Under the pieces are notes generated by a model. The model searched no databases and had not been told where the DNA came from. It saw nothing but the letters and a program-made list of their open reading frames with translations. Position numbers and translations under genes: made by a program. A DNA stretch of 50,789 nucleotides, taken from contig JAIYDS010000019.1 of the NCBI GenBank assembly GCA_027487385.1, positions 1 to 50,789 on the forward strand. The letters are read 5' to 3'. Each line of letters starts with the position of its first letter. Within the stretch, counting starts at the first letter, position 1. Positions 8,745 through 16,757 of the stretch are shown here, piece after piece. The DNA is from Acetobacteraceae bacterium. GTDB lineage: Bacteria; Pseudomonadota; Alphaproteobacteria; Acetobacterales; Acetobacteraceae.

Positions 8745-10492
8745 TGCACCGGCCCGCCGCGCGCAACGGACGGCCCGCCGCCCGCCGCGCGGTGGAGCCA
8801 GGCTTGCTGGCGCTGGCCGCGCTGCTCGGCCTCGCACCCGTGGCGCAGGCCCAGGGCACGGATTCGGCGACCATCGCCGAGTTGCGCCAGCAATTGAACG
8901 AAATGCGCCAGCGCGACGCCGAGATGCGCCGCCGCATGGAGCAACTGGAGGCGCTGGTCGCACGGCAGGCGCGCCCCACGCCGGCGCCGCGTCCCGCGCC
9001 GCGCCCCACGCCGGGAACCGTGCAGGCTGATGCCCAAGCTGCCCAGGCCGCCGCGCGCGAGGCGCGTTCTGCGGCCGACCAGGCGCAAAGCATCCAGCGC
9101 GACCTGGCCCGCGCGCCCCTGCCGACCACCGGGTCCGCGGGCCTTCAGCGGGACGTGCCCGGGCTGCAACCCCACTCGGAAATGGGCGACCAGAGCGCGA
9201 CGGGCGATGCGCTGCGCTCCGACCTGCCCGGCATCGCCTTCCGCGTGCCGGAGACCGAGACGCAGGTGCGGCTCTATGGCTGGGCCAAGCTTTCGGCCTG
9301 GAGCGACGCCAATGGCCGCAACCAGACCGATGCGCCGCTGCCTGGCGGCATTCCGCTGACGGCCAGCGCGGCGGATCGCCAGGGCGGCGATTTCGGCATG
9401 ACGGCGCGCTTCAGCCGCTTTGGCCTGGATACTCGCACCCTGACCGGCTGGGGCACGCTGGAAACCCGGCTGGAAGGGGATTTCGGCGGCGGTTCGCCCA
9501 CCTCCTCCAATGCCGTCTTCCGGCTGCGACAGGCTTGGGCGGAGCTGGGGGATGAGCGCTTCCGCGTGCTGGTGGGCCAGGCCAACAGCCTGTGGAATGA
9601 AGGCCTCTACGAGACGCTGATCGACGCCACCAACCTCAACCAGTCCTTCATCCGCCAGGCCCAGCTGCGCGCCTCGGCACGGCTGGCGCCGGGCTTGACC
9701 GGGCAGGTCTCGATCGAGGCGCCGGACACGCAATACACCTCCGCCGCCGGCGTCTTCACGCCCGACAGCCGGCTGGATGGCGGGGCGAGCCCGGCCTTCA
9801 ACGCCATGCCGGATGTTCTCGCGCGGCTGACCTACCGGAAGGATGGGCTGGAGCTCGGCGCGCGCGGCATGCTCCGGCAATTGCAGCTCCGCACCGATGG
9901 CACGGCGGCCGAGGCCATGGCCGGTGGTTCGCGCAGCGCCACGGGCTATGGCGTGGCCGGGCATGTGCGCTTCCCCATGCGCTGGCTCTCAGGTGCCTTC
10001 GGCGCGGATGAGCTGCTCGCCATGGCCTATGTGGGCGAGGGGATGGGCCGCTACATGGCCGGCAGCACCAATGGGCAGGATGCGCTCTCCAATCTGGGCC
10101 TGGCGGGCGTGGGCGCGAATTTCAGCCTCGATCCGGTCCCGGCTTGGGGGGTGACGGCGGGGTATCGCCGCTTCTGGACGCCGCAGATCCGCAGCAACTT
10201 CACCTATTCCTACGCGCGGCAGGATTTCGCCGATTACGCGGGCGCCTATGCGCCCGGCTCGGCCAGTGCCACCGGACTGAACCGTGAGATCCAGCAGGTC
10301 TTCGCCAATATCATCTGGAGCCCCTTCGGCCAGATGCGGAATGGCGTCTTCGGCGCCGGCTGGCTGGATATCGGGCTGGAATATGTCTTCACCCGGCGCG
10401 ACATCCAGGGCGGTGCCGCCGCCGCCGGGCCGGGGCAGGTGGGGCATGGCATCGCCAACCGCTTCCTCTTCGCCACCATCGCGCGGTTCTGA
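8741..10492 (+). CDS. DcaP-type trimeric outer-membrane porin
   Basis: A 583-residue protein with a signal peptide ending at AQAQG (about residue 38), a periplasmic coiled coil (TIAELRQQLNEMRQRD and on, heptad-like, about residues 44-80), a Pro/Ala linker, then a beta-barrel starting near VRLYGWAKLSAW. The barrel ends in phenylalanine (FATIARF), the usual outer-membrane insertion signal. This order matches DcaP porins, which pass dicarboxylic acids and other anions. The ATGATG start overlaps the lipoprotein stop. Two ATGs lie side by side, so the exact start may be three bases later. Uptake of organic acids would suit the many carboxylate systems downstream. Confidence 0.85.
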   Translation: MMHRPAARNGRPAARRAVEPGLLALAALLGLAPVAQAQGTDSATIAELRQQLNEMRQRDAEMRRRMEQLEALVARQARPTPAPRPAPRPTPGTVQADAQAAQAAAREARSAADQAQSIQRDLARAPLPTTGSAGLQRDVPGLQPHSEMGDQSATGDALRSDLPGIAFRVPETETQVRLYGWAKLSAWSDANGRNQTDAPLPGGIPLTASAADRQGGDFGMTARFSRFGLDTRTLTGWGTLETRLEGDFGGGSPTSSNAVFRLRQAWAELGDERFRVLVGQANSLWNEGLYETLIDATNLNQSFIRQAQLRASARLAPGLTGQVSIEAPDTQYTSAAGVFTPDSRLDGGASPAFNAMPDVLARLTYRKDGLELGARGMLRQLQLRTDGTAAEAMAGGSRSATGYGVAGHVRFPMRWLSGAFGADELLAMAYVGEGMGRYMAGSTNGQDALSNLGLAGVGANFSLDPVPAWGVTAGYRRFWTPQIRSNFTYSYARQDFADYAGAYAPGSASATGLNREIQQVFANIIWSPFGQMRNGVFGAGWLDIGLEYVFTRRDIQGGAAAAGPGQVGHGIANRFLFATIARF

Positions 10493-10591
10493 CGGGTCTT
10501 GCCACGCAGTCTTCATCCCGCCATGCCGAAACGCCCTGGCATCCGCGGCCTGTTCCGCGATAACCCGGGGCATGGCGTGAAGGGGACGCGG

Positions 10592-11794
10592 ATGCGGGGG
10601 CTTGGAGTCGTGCGGTGGCTCGCGGTTCTTCTGCTGCTGACGGGCTGCGCCAGCTATATCCGCCTGGATCCACCCCCGGCGCCCGAGACCGAGGCGATCC
10701 CCGTGCTCGGCATCCCCAATGCCCGCTTCTGGATGGATGCCTCGCCCGAGCCCCTGGTCCGCGAGGGTCGGATGATGGCCCTGCGCGAGGCGGCGGCCAA
10801 TGGCGGCCAGCCGCTCGGGCCGCAGCATTTCCTGGCGCTTTCGGGCGGCGGCGACAATGGCGCCTTCGGCGCGGGGCTGATGCTGGGCTGGACCGCCGCC
10901 GGCACCCGCCCGGAATTCAGCATGGTGACGGGGATTTCCGCCGGCGCGCTGATCGCCCCCTTCGCCTTCCTGGGCCCCGAATACGACCCCGCGCTGCGCG
11001 ATGTCTTCACCGGCCAGCGCCCGCAGGACATCCTGCTGCTGCCGCGCCAGATCATGGCGCCCTTTGCCTTGCTCTTTGGCGAATCCCTGGCCGATACCTC
11101 GCCGCTGCGCCGTCTCATCGCCCGCCACGCGGATGAGGCGATGCTGGCCGCCATCGCGCGGGAATATGCGAAGGGTCGGCTGCTGCTGATCGGCACCACC
11201 AATCTCGATGTGCAGCGCCCGGTGGTCTGGAATATCGGCGCCATCGCAGCGAGCGGGCATCCCGACGCGCTGGGCCTGTTCCGGCGCATCCTTCTGGCCT
11301 CCGCCTCCATCCCCGGCGCCTTCCCGCCCGTGCTCGTGGATGTGCAGCATGAGGGACGGACCTTCCAGGAGATGCATGTGGATGGCGGCGCCACCATGCA
11401 GGTCTTCCTCTACCCGCCCACCGTGAATCTCAGCGGGCAGGAGCGCGGGCGGTGGGTGCCGCGGCCGCGCATGGCCTATGTGATCCGCAACGGGCGCGTG
11501 GATGTGGAGGCGAGCAGCACGCCGCGGGGCGTGCTCAGCATCACCCGCCGCTCGGCCGCCACGCTGCTGCATTTCAGCGGGATCGGCGATATCAGCCGCA
11601 TCCATCTCACCACGCAGCGCGACGGCGTGGGCTTCCGCGTCGCCTATATCGGCCGGGAATTCGACCATCCGCGGCGCGAGCCCTTCGACACCGCCTATAT
11701 GCAGGCCCTCTTCGACTATGGCTTCGAGCGCGGGCGGCTGGGCGATGGCTGGCGCAGCGAGCCCTCGACCGTGGGCACCATCGCCGCCCCCTGA
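10592..11794 (+). CDS. Patatin-like phospholipase lipoprotein
   Basis: A 400-residue lipoprotein with signal LLLLTGC (lipid-modified Cys19) and a patatin catalytic domain: oxyanion loop GGGDNGAFGAG (85-95), nucleophile elbow GISAG with Ser116, and the catalytic Asp in HVDGGAT. Such enzymes cleave acyl esters of phospholipids or other lipids at the cell envelope. The longer frame from 10499 is possible, but ATG 10592, preceded by AAGGGGA, puts the signal sequence at the N-terminus. Gap to the porin is about 100 bases, so co-transcription is possible. The last 25 residues show no recognisable domain. Confidence 0.88.
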   Translation: MRGLGVVRWLAVLLLLTGCASYIRLDPPPAPETEAIPVLGIPNARFWMDASPEPLVREGRMMALREAAANGGQPLGPQHFLALSGGGDNGAFGAGLMLGWTAAGTRPEFSMVTGISAGALIAPFAFLGPEYDPALRDVFTGQRPQDILLLPRQIMAPFALLFGESLADTSPLRRLIARHADEAMLAAIAREYAKGRLLLIGTTNLDVQRPVVWNIGAIAASGHPDALGLFRRILLASASIPGAFPPVLVDVQHEGRTFQEMHVDGGATMQVFLYPPTVNLSGQERGRWVPRPRMAYVIRNGRVDVEASSTPRGVLSITRRSAATLLHFSGIGDISRIHLTTQRDGVGFRVAYIGREFDHPRREPFDTAYMQALFDYGFERGRLGDGWRSEPSTVGTIAAP

Positions 11795-11897
11795 GACGCG
11801 CGGACCAGCAGCGGGATTCGGGGCGCATCCAGGACTGGCTTTCGGCATGTATTGTCGGGCAGCATGACGTCACAAGAACACCGCCCCTGGAGGCCAA

Positions 11898-13280
11898 ATG
11901 TCCGAGCTTAACGCCGTCCTTGCCCATATCGACGCCAATCTGGACGCCGCGCTGGACCGGCTCTTTGCCGTCATCCGCATCAAATCCATCTCGACCGACC
12001 CGGCCTACAAGGCGGATTGCCAGGCCAATGCCGAGTGGCATGTGGCGGATCTGCAAAGCATCGGCTTCGACGCCGCCGTCCGCCCCACGCCCGGCCACCC
12101 GATGGTCGTGGCGCATGACCGCTCGGCGCCGGGGAAATCGGCGCTGTTTTACGGCCATTACGACGTCCAGCCGGTGGACCCGCTGGAACTCTGGGACCGC
12201 GACCCCTTCGAGCCCACCATCCAGACGCTGCCCTGCGGCACCAAGGTCATCACTGGCCGTGGCTCGGCCGATGACAAGGGCCAGCTCATGACCTTCATCG
12301 AGGCCTGCCGGGCCTGGAAGGCCGTGACCGGCAAGCTGCCCATCCCCGTCTCCATCCTGCTGGAGGGTGAGGAGGAATCGGGTGGCGTGAACCTGCCGGG
12401 CTTCCTGCAGGCCAATGCCGATGAACTCCGCGCCGATATCGGCCTGATCTGCGACACCAACATGTGGGACGCAGAGACGCCCGCCATCACCACCATGCTG
12501 CGCGGCCTCTGCGGCGAGGAGGTCATCATCCACGCCGCCGACCGTGACCTGCATTCGGGCTTCTACGGCTCGGCCGCCGCCAACCCCAACCGCGTGCTGG
12601 CCCGCATCCTGGCCGATCTGCATGACGAGAATGGCCGCGTCACGCTGGAGGGCTTCTATGACGGCGTGCCGGAGCTGGACCCTGGTCTGCGCGCGCAATG
12701 GGAGACGCTGGGCTTCACCGCCGAGGCCTTCCTGGGCGCCGTGGGTCTCTCCATCCCGGCCGGCGAGAAGGGCTACAGCGCCCTCGAACAGACCTGGTCC
12801 CGCCCGACCGCCGAGATCAACGGCATGGGCGGCGGTTATCAGGGCGAGGGCTTCAAGACCGTCATCCCCTCCATCGCCTCGGCCAAGGTGTCGTTCCGGC
12901 TGGTTTTCGACCAGGACCCGCACAAGGTGCGCGCTGCCTTCCGCAAGCATGTGATGGACCGCCTGCCGGCCGATTGCCGCGCCGAATTCATCGAGCATGG
13001 CTCGGGCCAGGCGATCCGCTTCCCGACCGACGACCCCGCCTTCCTCAAGGCGCGCGAGGCGCTGAGCGATGAATGGCCGAAGCCCGCCGTCTTCATCGGC
13101 GGCGGCGGCTCCATTCCGGTCACGCACCAGCTCAAGCAGTCGCTCGGGATGGATGTGATCCTGGCCGGCTTCGGGCTGGAGGATGACCGCATCCACAGCC
13201 CGAACGAGAAATACAACCTGGTCAGCTTCCAGAAGGGCATCCATTCCTGGGCGCGGATTCTGGATGCGCTGTCCAGGTGA
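11898..13280 (+). CDS. M20 family dipeptidase
   Basis: A 460-residue di-zinc peptidase of the M20 (ArgE/DapE/CPG2/carnosinase-like) family. Metal-site residues are in FYGHYDVQP (His87), GSADDKGQ (Asp125/126), EGEEESGG (catalytic Glu near 158-160) and CDTNMW (Asp186), with a lid/dimerisation domain between. Size and the GRGSADDKG motif fit cytosolic non-specific dipeptidases. ATG 11898 follows GGAGG. The next gene is an AbgT transporter; in E. coli AbgT works with M20-type AbgA/AbgB to use p-aminobenzoyl-glutamate, so a transporter-hydrolase pair is suggested here too, but this protein is a single polypeptide and the substrate is open. Confidence 0.9.
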   Translation: MSELNAVLAHIDANLDAALDRLFAVIRIKSISTDPAYKADCQANAEWHVADLQSIGFDAAVRPTPGHPMVVAHDRSAPGKSALFYGHYDVQPVDPLELWDRDPFEPTIQTLPCGTKVITGRGSADDKGQLMTFIEACRAWKAVTGKLPIPVSILLEGEEESGGVNLPGFLQANADELRADIGLICDTNMWDAETPAITTMLRGLCGEEVIIHAADRDLHSGFYGSAAANPNRVLARILADLHDENGRVTLEGFYDGVPELDPGLRAQWETLGFTAEAFLGAVGLSIPAGEKGYSALEQTWSRPTAEINGMGGGYQGEGFKTVIPSIASAKVSFRLVFDQDPHKVRAAFRKHVMDRLPADCRAEFIEHGSGQAIRFPTDDPAFLKAREALSDEWPKPAVFIGGGGSIPVTHQLKQSLGMDVILAGFGLEDDRIHSPNEKYNLVSFQKGIHSWARILDALSR

Positions 13281-13310
13281 CGTGCCACCGAAAAATTGGA
13301 CCGCGCTGAC

Positions 13311-13335
13311 CCGGCGCGCGCATCATGCGCGCCGG
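13311..13335. repeat. Inverted repeat between dipeptidase and AbgT genes
   Basis: CCGGCGCGC and GCGCGCCGG-like arms enclose GCATCATGC, giving a near-perfect 25-base palindrome 25 bases before the AbgT start. It could be an operator or an RNA hairpin that attenuates read-through. There is no U-tract. Confidence 0.4.
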
Positions 13336-13360
13336 AAACACCCTTGAAGGAAGCCGCAAG

Positions 13361-14896
13361 ATGAGCGCCACCACGCCGGCCCCCAAGACCGCCATGCAGA
13401 AGATCCTCGATACGGTCGAGCGGGTCGGCAACAAGGTGCCGCATCCGGTGATGATCTTCGTCTATCTCATCGCCTTCATCGTCGTGCTTTCCACGCTGCT
13501 CTCCCTGTTCGGCGCCCAGGTCACCTACCAGGCCTATAACCCTGCGAGCGGAGAGATCGAGACCACGACCACCGCGGCGCGCGGCCTGCTGACGATTGAC
13601 GGCATCCGGATGATGTACACGGGCGTCGTCGCCAATTTCATGGGCTTCAACGCGGTCGGCGTCATCATCATCGCCATGGTGGGCGTGGGCGTGGCCGAGG
13701 AAGCGGGGTTGGTGAAGGCGCTGATCCGCAAGCTGGTCATCATCGCGCCGCCCAAGCTGCTGACCTATATCCTCGTCTTTGTCGGCATCCTCTCCTCCAT
13801 CGCGGCCGATGCCGGCTATCTCGTGCTGATCCCGCTGGCCGCCGCCGCCTTCCTGAGCGTGGGGCGGCATCCGCTGGCGGGTCTCGCCGCCGCCTTCGCC
13901 GCCGTGGCCTCGGCCTTCCTGGTGAATATCCTGATCGTCCCGGTGGATGGCATCCTCACCGAAATCACCAATGACGCGGCGCGGCTGGTGAACCCCAATG
14001 CCTCGATCGATCTGGCGGCGAATCTCTGGTTCTCCATCGGCTCCACCCTGCTGCTGACGGTGCTGATCGCCTTCATCACCGAGCGCGTGATCGAGCCGCG
14101 CCTGGGCAAATACACGGGCGACTACACCGTCCCCGGCGAGACCGGCATGTCCGAGGATGAGGCGCGCGGCCTGCGCTATGCCCGCAACGCCTTCTTCGCC
14201 GTGCTGGGCTTCGTGCTGCTGCTGCTGCTGCCCCCGGGCGCGCCGCTGCGCAATGCCGAGACGGGTGCCATGATCGCCAATTCGCCCTTCATGAACAGCC
14301 TGATCGTCACCATCGCGCTGATCTTCATGGTGTGCGGCATCGCCTATGGCAAAGGCGCCAAGACGATGACGACCACCAATGACGCGCTGGCCGCGATGCA
14401 GAAGGCCATCGGCTCGCTTTCGGGCCTGATCCTGCTGCTGCTGGTGATCAGCCAGTTCATCGCCTTCTTCAACTACACCAACATGGCGACCCTCGCCGCC
14501 GTTTCGATGGCGGAGTTCCTCAAGGCGCTCAACCTGCCCTCGATCGCGGTGCTGCTTGGCTTCGTCGTGGCGGTGATGGGCATTGACCTCATCATCACGG
14601 CCGCGATCGCCAAATGGGCGATCTTCGCGCCGGTCTTCGTGCCCCTGCTGATGCAACTCGGCATGGAGCCGGAGGTGGTGCTGGCCGCCTATCGCGTGGG
14701 CGACAGCCCGATGAACGCCATCACGCCGCTCAACGCCTATTTCGCGATGATCGTGACCTTCGCGATCAAGTATCAGAAGGATGCCGGCGTCGGCACGGTC
14801 ATCGCGCTGATGCTGCCCTATGTGGTGCTGGTGAGCGTGGTCTGGACCGCCTTCCTGGCCGGCTGGTACCTGCTGGGGCTGCCTTGGGGCCTGTGA
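13361..14896 (+). CDS. abgT: AbgT family transporter
   Basis: A 511-residue inner-membrane protein with about eleven helices and the AbgT architecture: soluble N-terminal 25 residues, VPHPVMIFVYLIAF first helix, and paired motifs AAFAAVASAFLVN and GDSPMNAITPLNAYFAMI near the second re-entrant hairpin. E. coli AbgT imports p-aminobenzoyl-glutamate; Neisseria MtrF exports sulfonamides. ATG 13361 follows GAAGGAAG; upstream in-frame ATG 13325 lies inside the palindrome. The gene is placed between a dipeptidase and three SLC13 permeases, all on one strand, so uptake of an acylated amino acid or peptide is likely. Confidence 0.9.
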   Translation: MSATTPAPKTAMQKILDTVERVGNKVPHPVMIFVYLIAFIVVLSTLLSLFGAQVTYQAYNPASGEIETTTTAARGLLTIDGIRMMYTGVVANFMGFNAVGVIIIAMVGVGVAEEAGLVKALIRKLVIIAPPKLLTYILVFVGILSSIAADAGYLVLIPLAAAAFLSVGRHPLAGLAAAFAAVASAFLVNILIVPVDGILTEITNDAARLVNPNASIDLAANLWFSIGSTLLLTVLIAFITERVIEPRLGKYTGDYTVPGETGMSEDEARGLRYARNAFFAVLGFVLLLLLPPGAPLRNAETGAMIANSPFMNSLIVTIALIFMVCGIAYGKGAKTMTTTNDALAAMQKAIGSLSGLILLLLVISQFIAFFNYTNMATLAAVSMAEFLKALNLPSIAVLLGFVVAVMGIDLIITAAIAKWAIFAPVFVPLLMQLGMEPEVVLAAYRVGDSPMNAITPLNAYFAMIVTFAIKYQKDAGVGTVIALMLPYVVLVSVVWTAFLAGWYLLGLPWGL

Positions 14897-14924
14897 GAGG
14901 GGCGCGCGCCAAGGGTGATGCGCG

Positions 14925-16757
14925 GTGAGCGACATCGCCATCACCTTCGCCGTCATTGGCGCCATGGTCGTGTTGTTCGTCTCGAACCGCGTGCCGGTGG
15001 CGGTGGTGGCGCTCTGCGCGGCGCTGGTGCTGCACGCGGCGGGCATTCTTGAACTCTCCGAGGCGCTGGCCGGCTTTGGCGACACCACCATCCTCTTCAT
15101 CGCCTCGCTCTTCGTGGTGAGCGCCAGCCTCGATGCCTCCGGTGTCACGGCCTGGGTGGGCCAGGTGCTGGTGCGCCAGGCGGGTCAGAGCCGCGAGCGG
15201 CTCTTGCTGCTGACCATGCTGCTGGCGGCCATGCTGACGGCGATGATCGGATCGAGCGGCGCGGCCGCGGCCCTCCTGCCGGTGCTGGTGCTGGTCGCGG
15301 TGCGGCTGCGCCAGGCGCCGGCGCAGCTGATGATGCCGCTCGCCTTCGCGTCCTATTCCGGCTCCATGCTGGTGCTGACGGGCAGCCTCGTGAATGTGCT
15401 CATCTCCGATGCGGCGGTGGAGCAGGGCATGCCGGGCTTCGGCTTTTTCGAGATGTCGCTGATCGGTCTCGCGCTGCTGGTGGGCCATGTCACCATCGTG
15501 CTGCTCTTCGGCGCGAAGCTGCTGCCAAGCCGCAGCACCCGCGGCATGCCGGAGGATCTCAGCCGGCATTCGGGCAAGCTCTCCGAGCAATACGGGCTCT
15601 TCGAGGATCTCTATCAGCTGGAGGTGACACCCGCCTCGCCCTTCATCGGCACGCCGCGCGCGGCCCTGGAATTGCGGCTGGAGGGACAGAACCACCCAGG
15701 CCTCAGCCTCATCGCCATTCGCGGGCCGGATCGCGTGGGTGCCGCGCGCCACCGCCCCCTGGCGGCGGGCGACATGCTCATCATGCGCGGTGAGGCGGCG
15801 GTGGTGGCGGGCTTCATCGCCGAGAACGGGCTGGTCCAGCTGAAGGGCGAGAAGCCCAGTCTGCAAAGTGCGCTGTTCAACCAGAATTACGGCTTCATCG
15901 AAGTGGTGCTGCCGCCGCGCTCCGGCCTGATCGGCGAAGCGGTCTTCCCCGGCATGATCACCGAGCGGGGGGATCTCATCATCCTTGGCATCCAGCGGCG
16001 CGGCGAGACGTTGGGCCCGGGCCAGGTGGTGCTGGCGCCGGGCGATACGCTGCTGCTGCAAGGCGCCTGGGAATCGCTGGAGGAACAGGCGCGTGACCCG
16101 GATGTGCTGGTGGTGACCGCACCCTCCGCCCTGCGTGGCCAGGCGATTCCGATGGGCACCGGCTCGCGCCGCGCGGTGGCCATCCTGCTGCTCATGGTGG
16201 GGCTGCTGGCCAGCGGCGTGGTGCCCAGCGTGCTGGCGGCCCTCATCGCCGCCTGCGCCGTGATCCTGCTGGGCGTGCTGAAGGTGGAGCGCGCCTATCG
16301 CGCCATCAACTGGAACATCCTGATCATGATCGCCTCGCTCATCCCGCTCTCGACGGCGATGTACAAGACGGGGGCGGCCTATCTCATCGCCGATACGCTG
16401 GTGGCGCTGGTGGGCAATGCCAGCCCCTACGCGCTGATGGCCGGGCTCTTCCTGCTGACGGCGGGCCTCGGCCAGCTGATTTCCAGCACGGCGACGGCGC
16501 TGATCATCATTCCCGTCGCCATCGCCTCGGCGGGTGCCATGGCGGTCTCGCCGCGCACGGCGCTCGTGACGGTGGCGGTGGGGGCCGCGGCCTCCTTTCT
16601 CACGCCCATCGCCTCTTCGGCCAGCCTGATGGTGCAGGGGCCGGGCGGCTATCGCTTCGGCGACTACTGGCGGCTGGGTTTGCCGCTGCTGATCTGGTCC
16701 TTCCTGGTCGCGGTGTTTCTCGTGCCCTTCCTCTGGCCGTTCGGACGCCCCGCATGA
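14925..16757 (+). CDS. SLC13 family permease with TrkA-C domains, copy 1
   Basis: A 610-residue inner-membrane protein: N-terminal helices with the first SLC13 half (to about residue 200), two cytosolic TrkA-C-like domains (about 215-400), then the second half. It would import carboxylates, sulfate or similar anions. GTG at 14925 starts the reading, 28 bases after AbgT. Conserved asparagines of its two neighbours are replaced in both halves: IGSSG at 108-112 where copy 3 has ISVNG, SST at 520-522 where the others have SNT, and ASSAS at 563-567 where copy 3 has ATPTN. Ion coupling or substrate may therefore differ. Stop overlaps the next start. Confidence 0.9.
   Translation: MSDIAITFAVIGAMVVLFVSNRVPVAVVALCAALVLHAAGILELSEALAGFGDTTILFIASLFVVSASLDASGVTAWVGQVLVRQAGQSRERLLLLTMLLAAMLTAMIGSSGAAAALLPVLVLVAVRLRQAPAQLMMPLAFASYSGSMLVLTGSLVNVLISDAAVEQGMPGFGFFEMSLIGLALLVGHVTIVLLFGAKLLPSRSTRGMPEDLSRHSGKLSEQYGLFEDLYQLEVTPASPFIGTPRAALELRLEGQNHPGLSLIAIRGPDRVGAARHRPLAAGDMLIMRGEAAVVAGFIAENGLVQLKGEKPSLQSALFNQNYGFIEVVLPPRSGLIGEAVFPGMITERGDLIILGIQRRGETLGPGQVVLAPGDTLLLQGAWESLEEQARDPDVLVVTAPSALRGQAIPMGTGSRRAVAILLLMVGLLASGVVPSVLAALIAACAVILLGVLKVERAYRAINWNILIMIASLIPLSTAMYKTGAAYLIADTLVALVGNASPYALMAGLFLLTAGLGQLISSTATALIIIPVAIASAGAMAVSPRTALVTVAVGAAASFLTPIASSASLMVQGPGGYRFGDYWRLGLPLLIWSFLVAVFLVPFLWPFGRPA

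Noticed and set aside
12839..15148. 769-codon reverse-strand frame over dipeptidase and AbgT
   Set aside because: His/Gln/Asp-rich translation without ribosome site, antisense to two well-supported genes.
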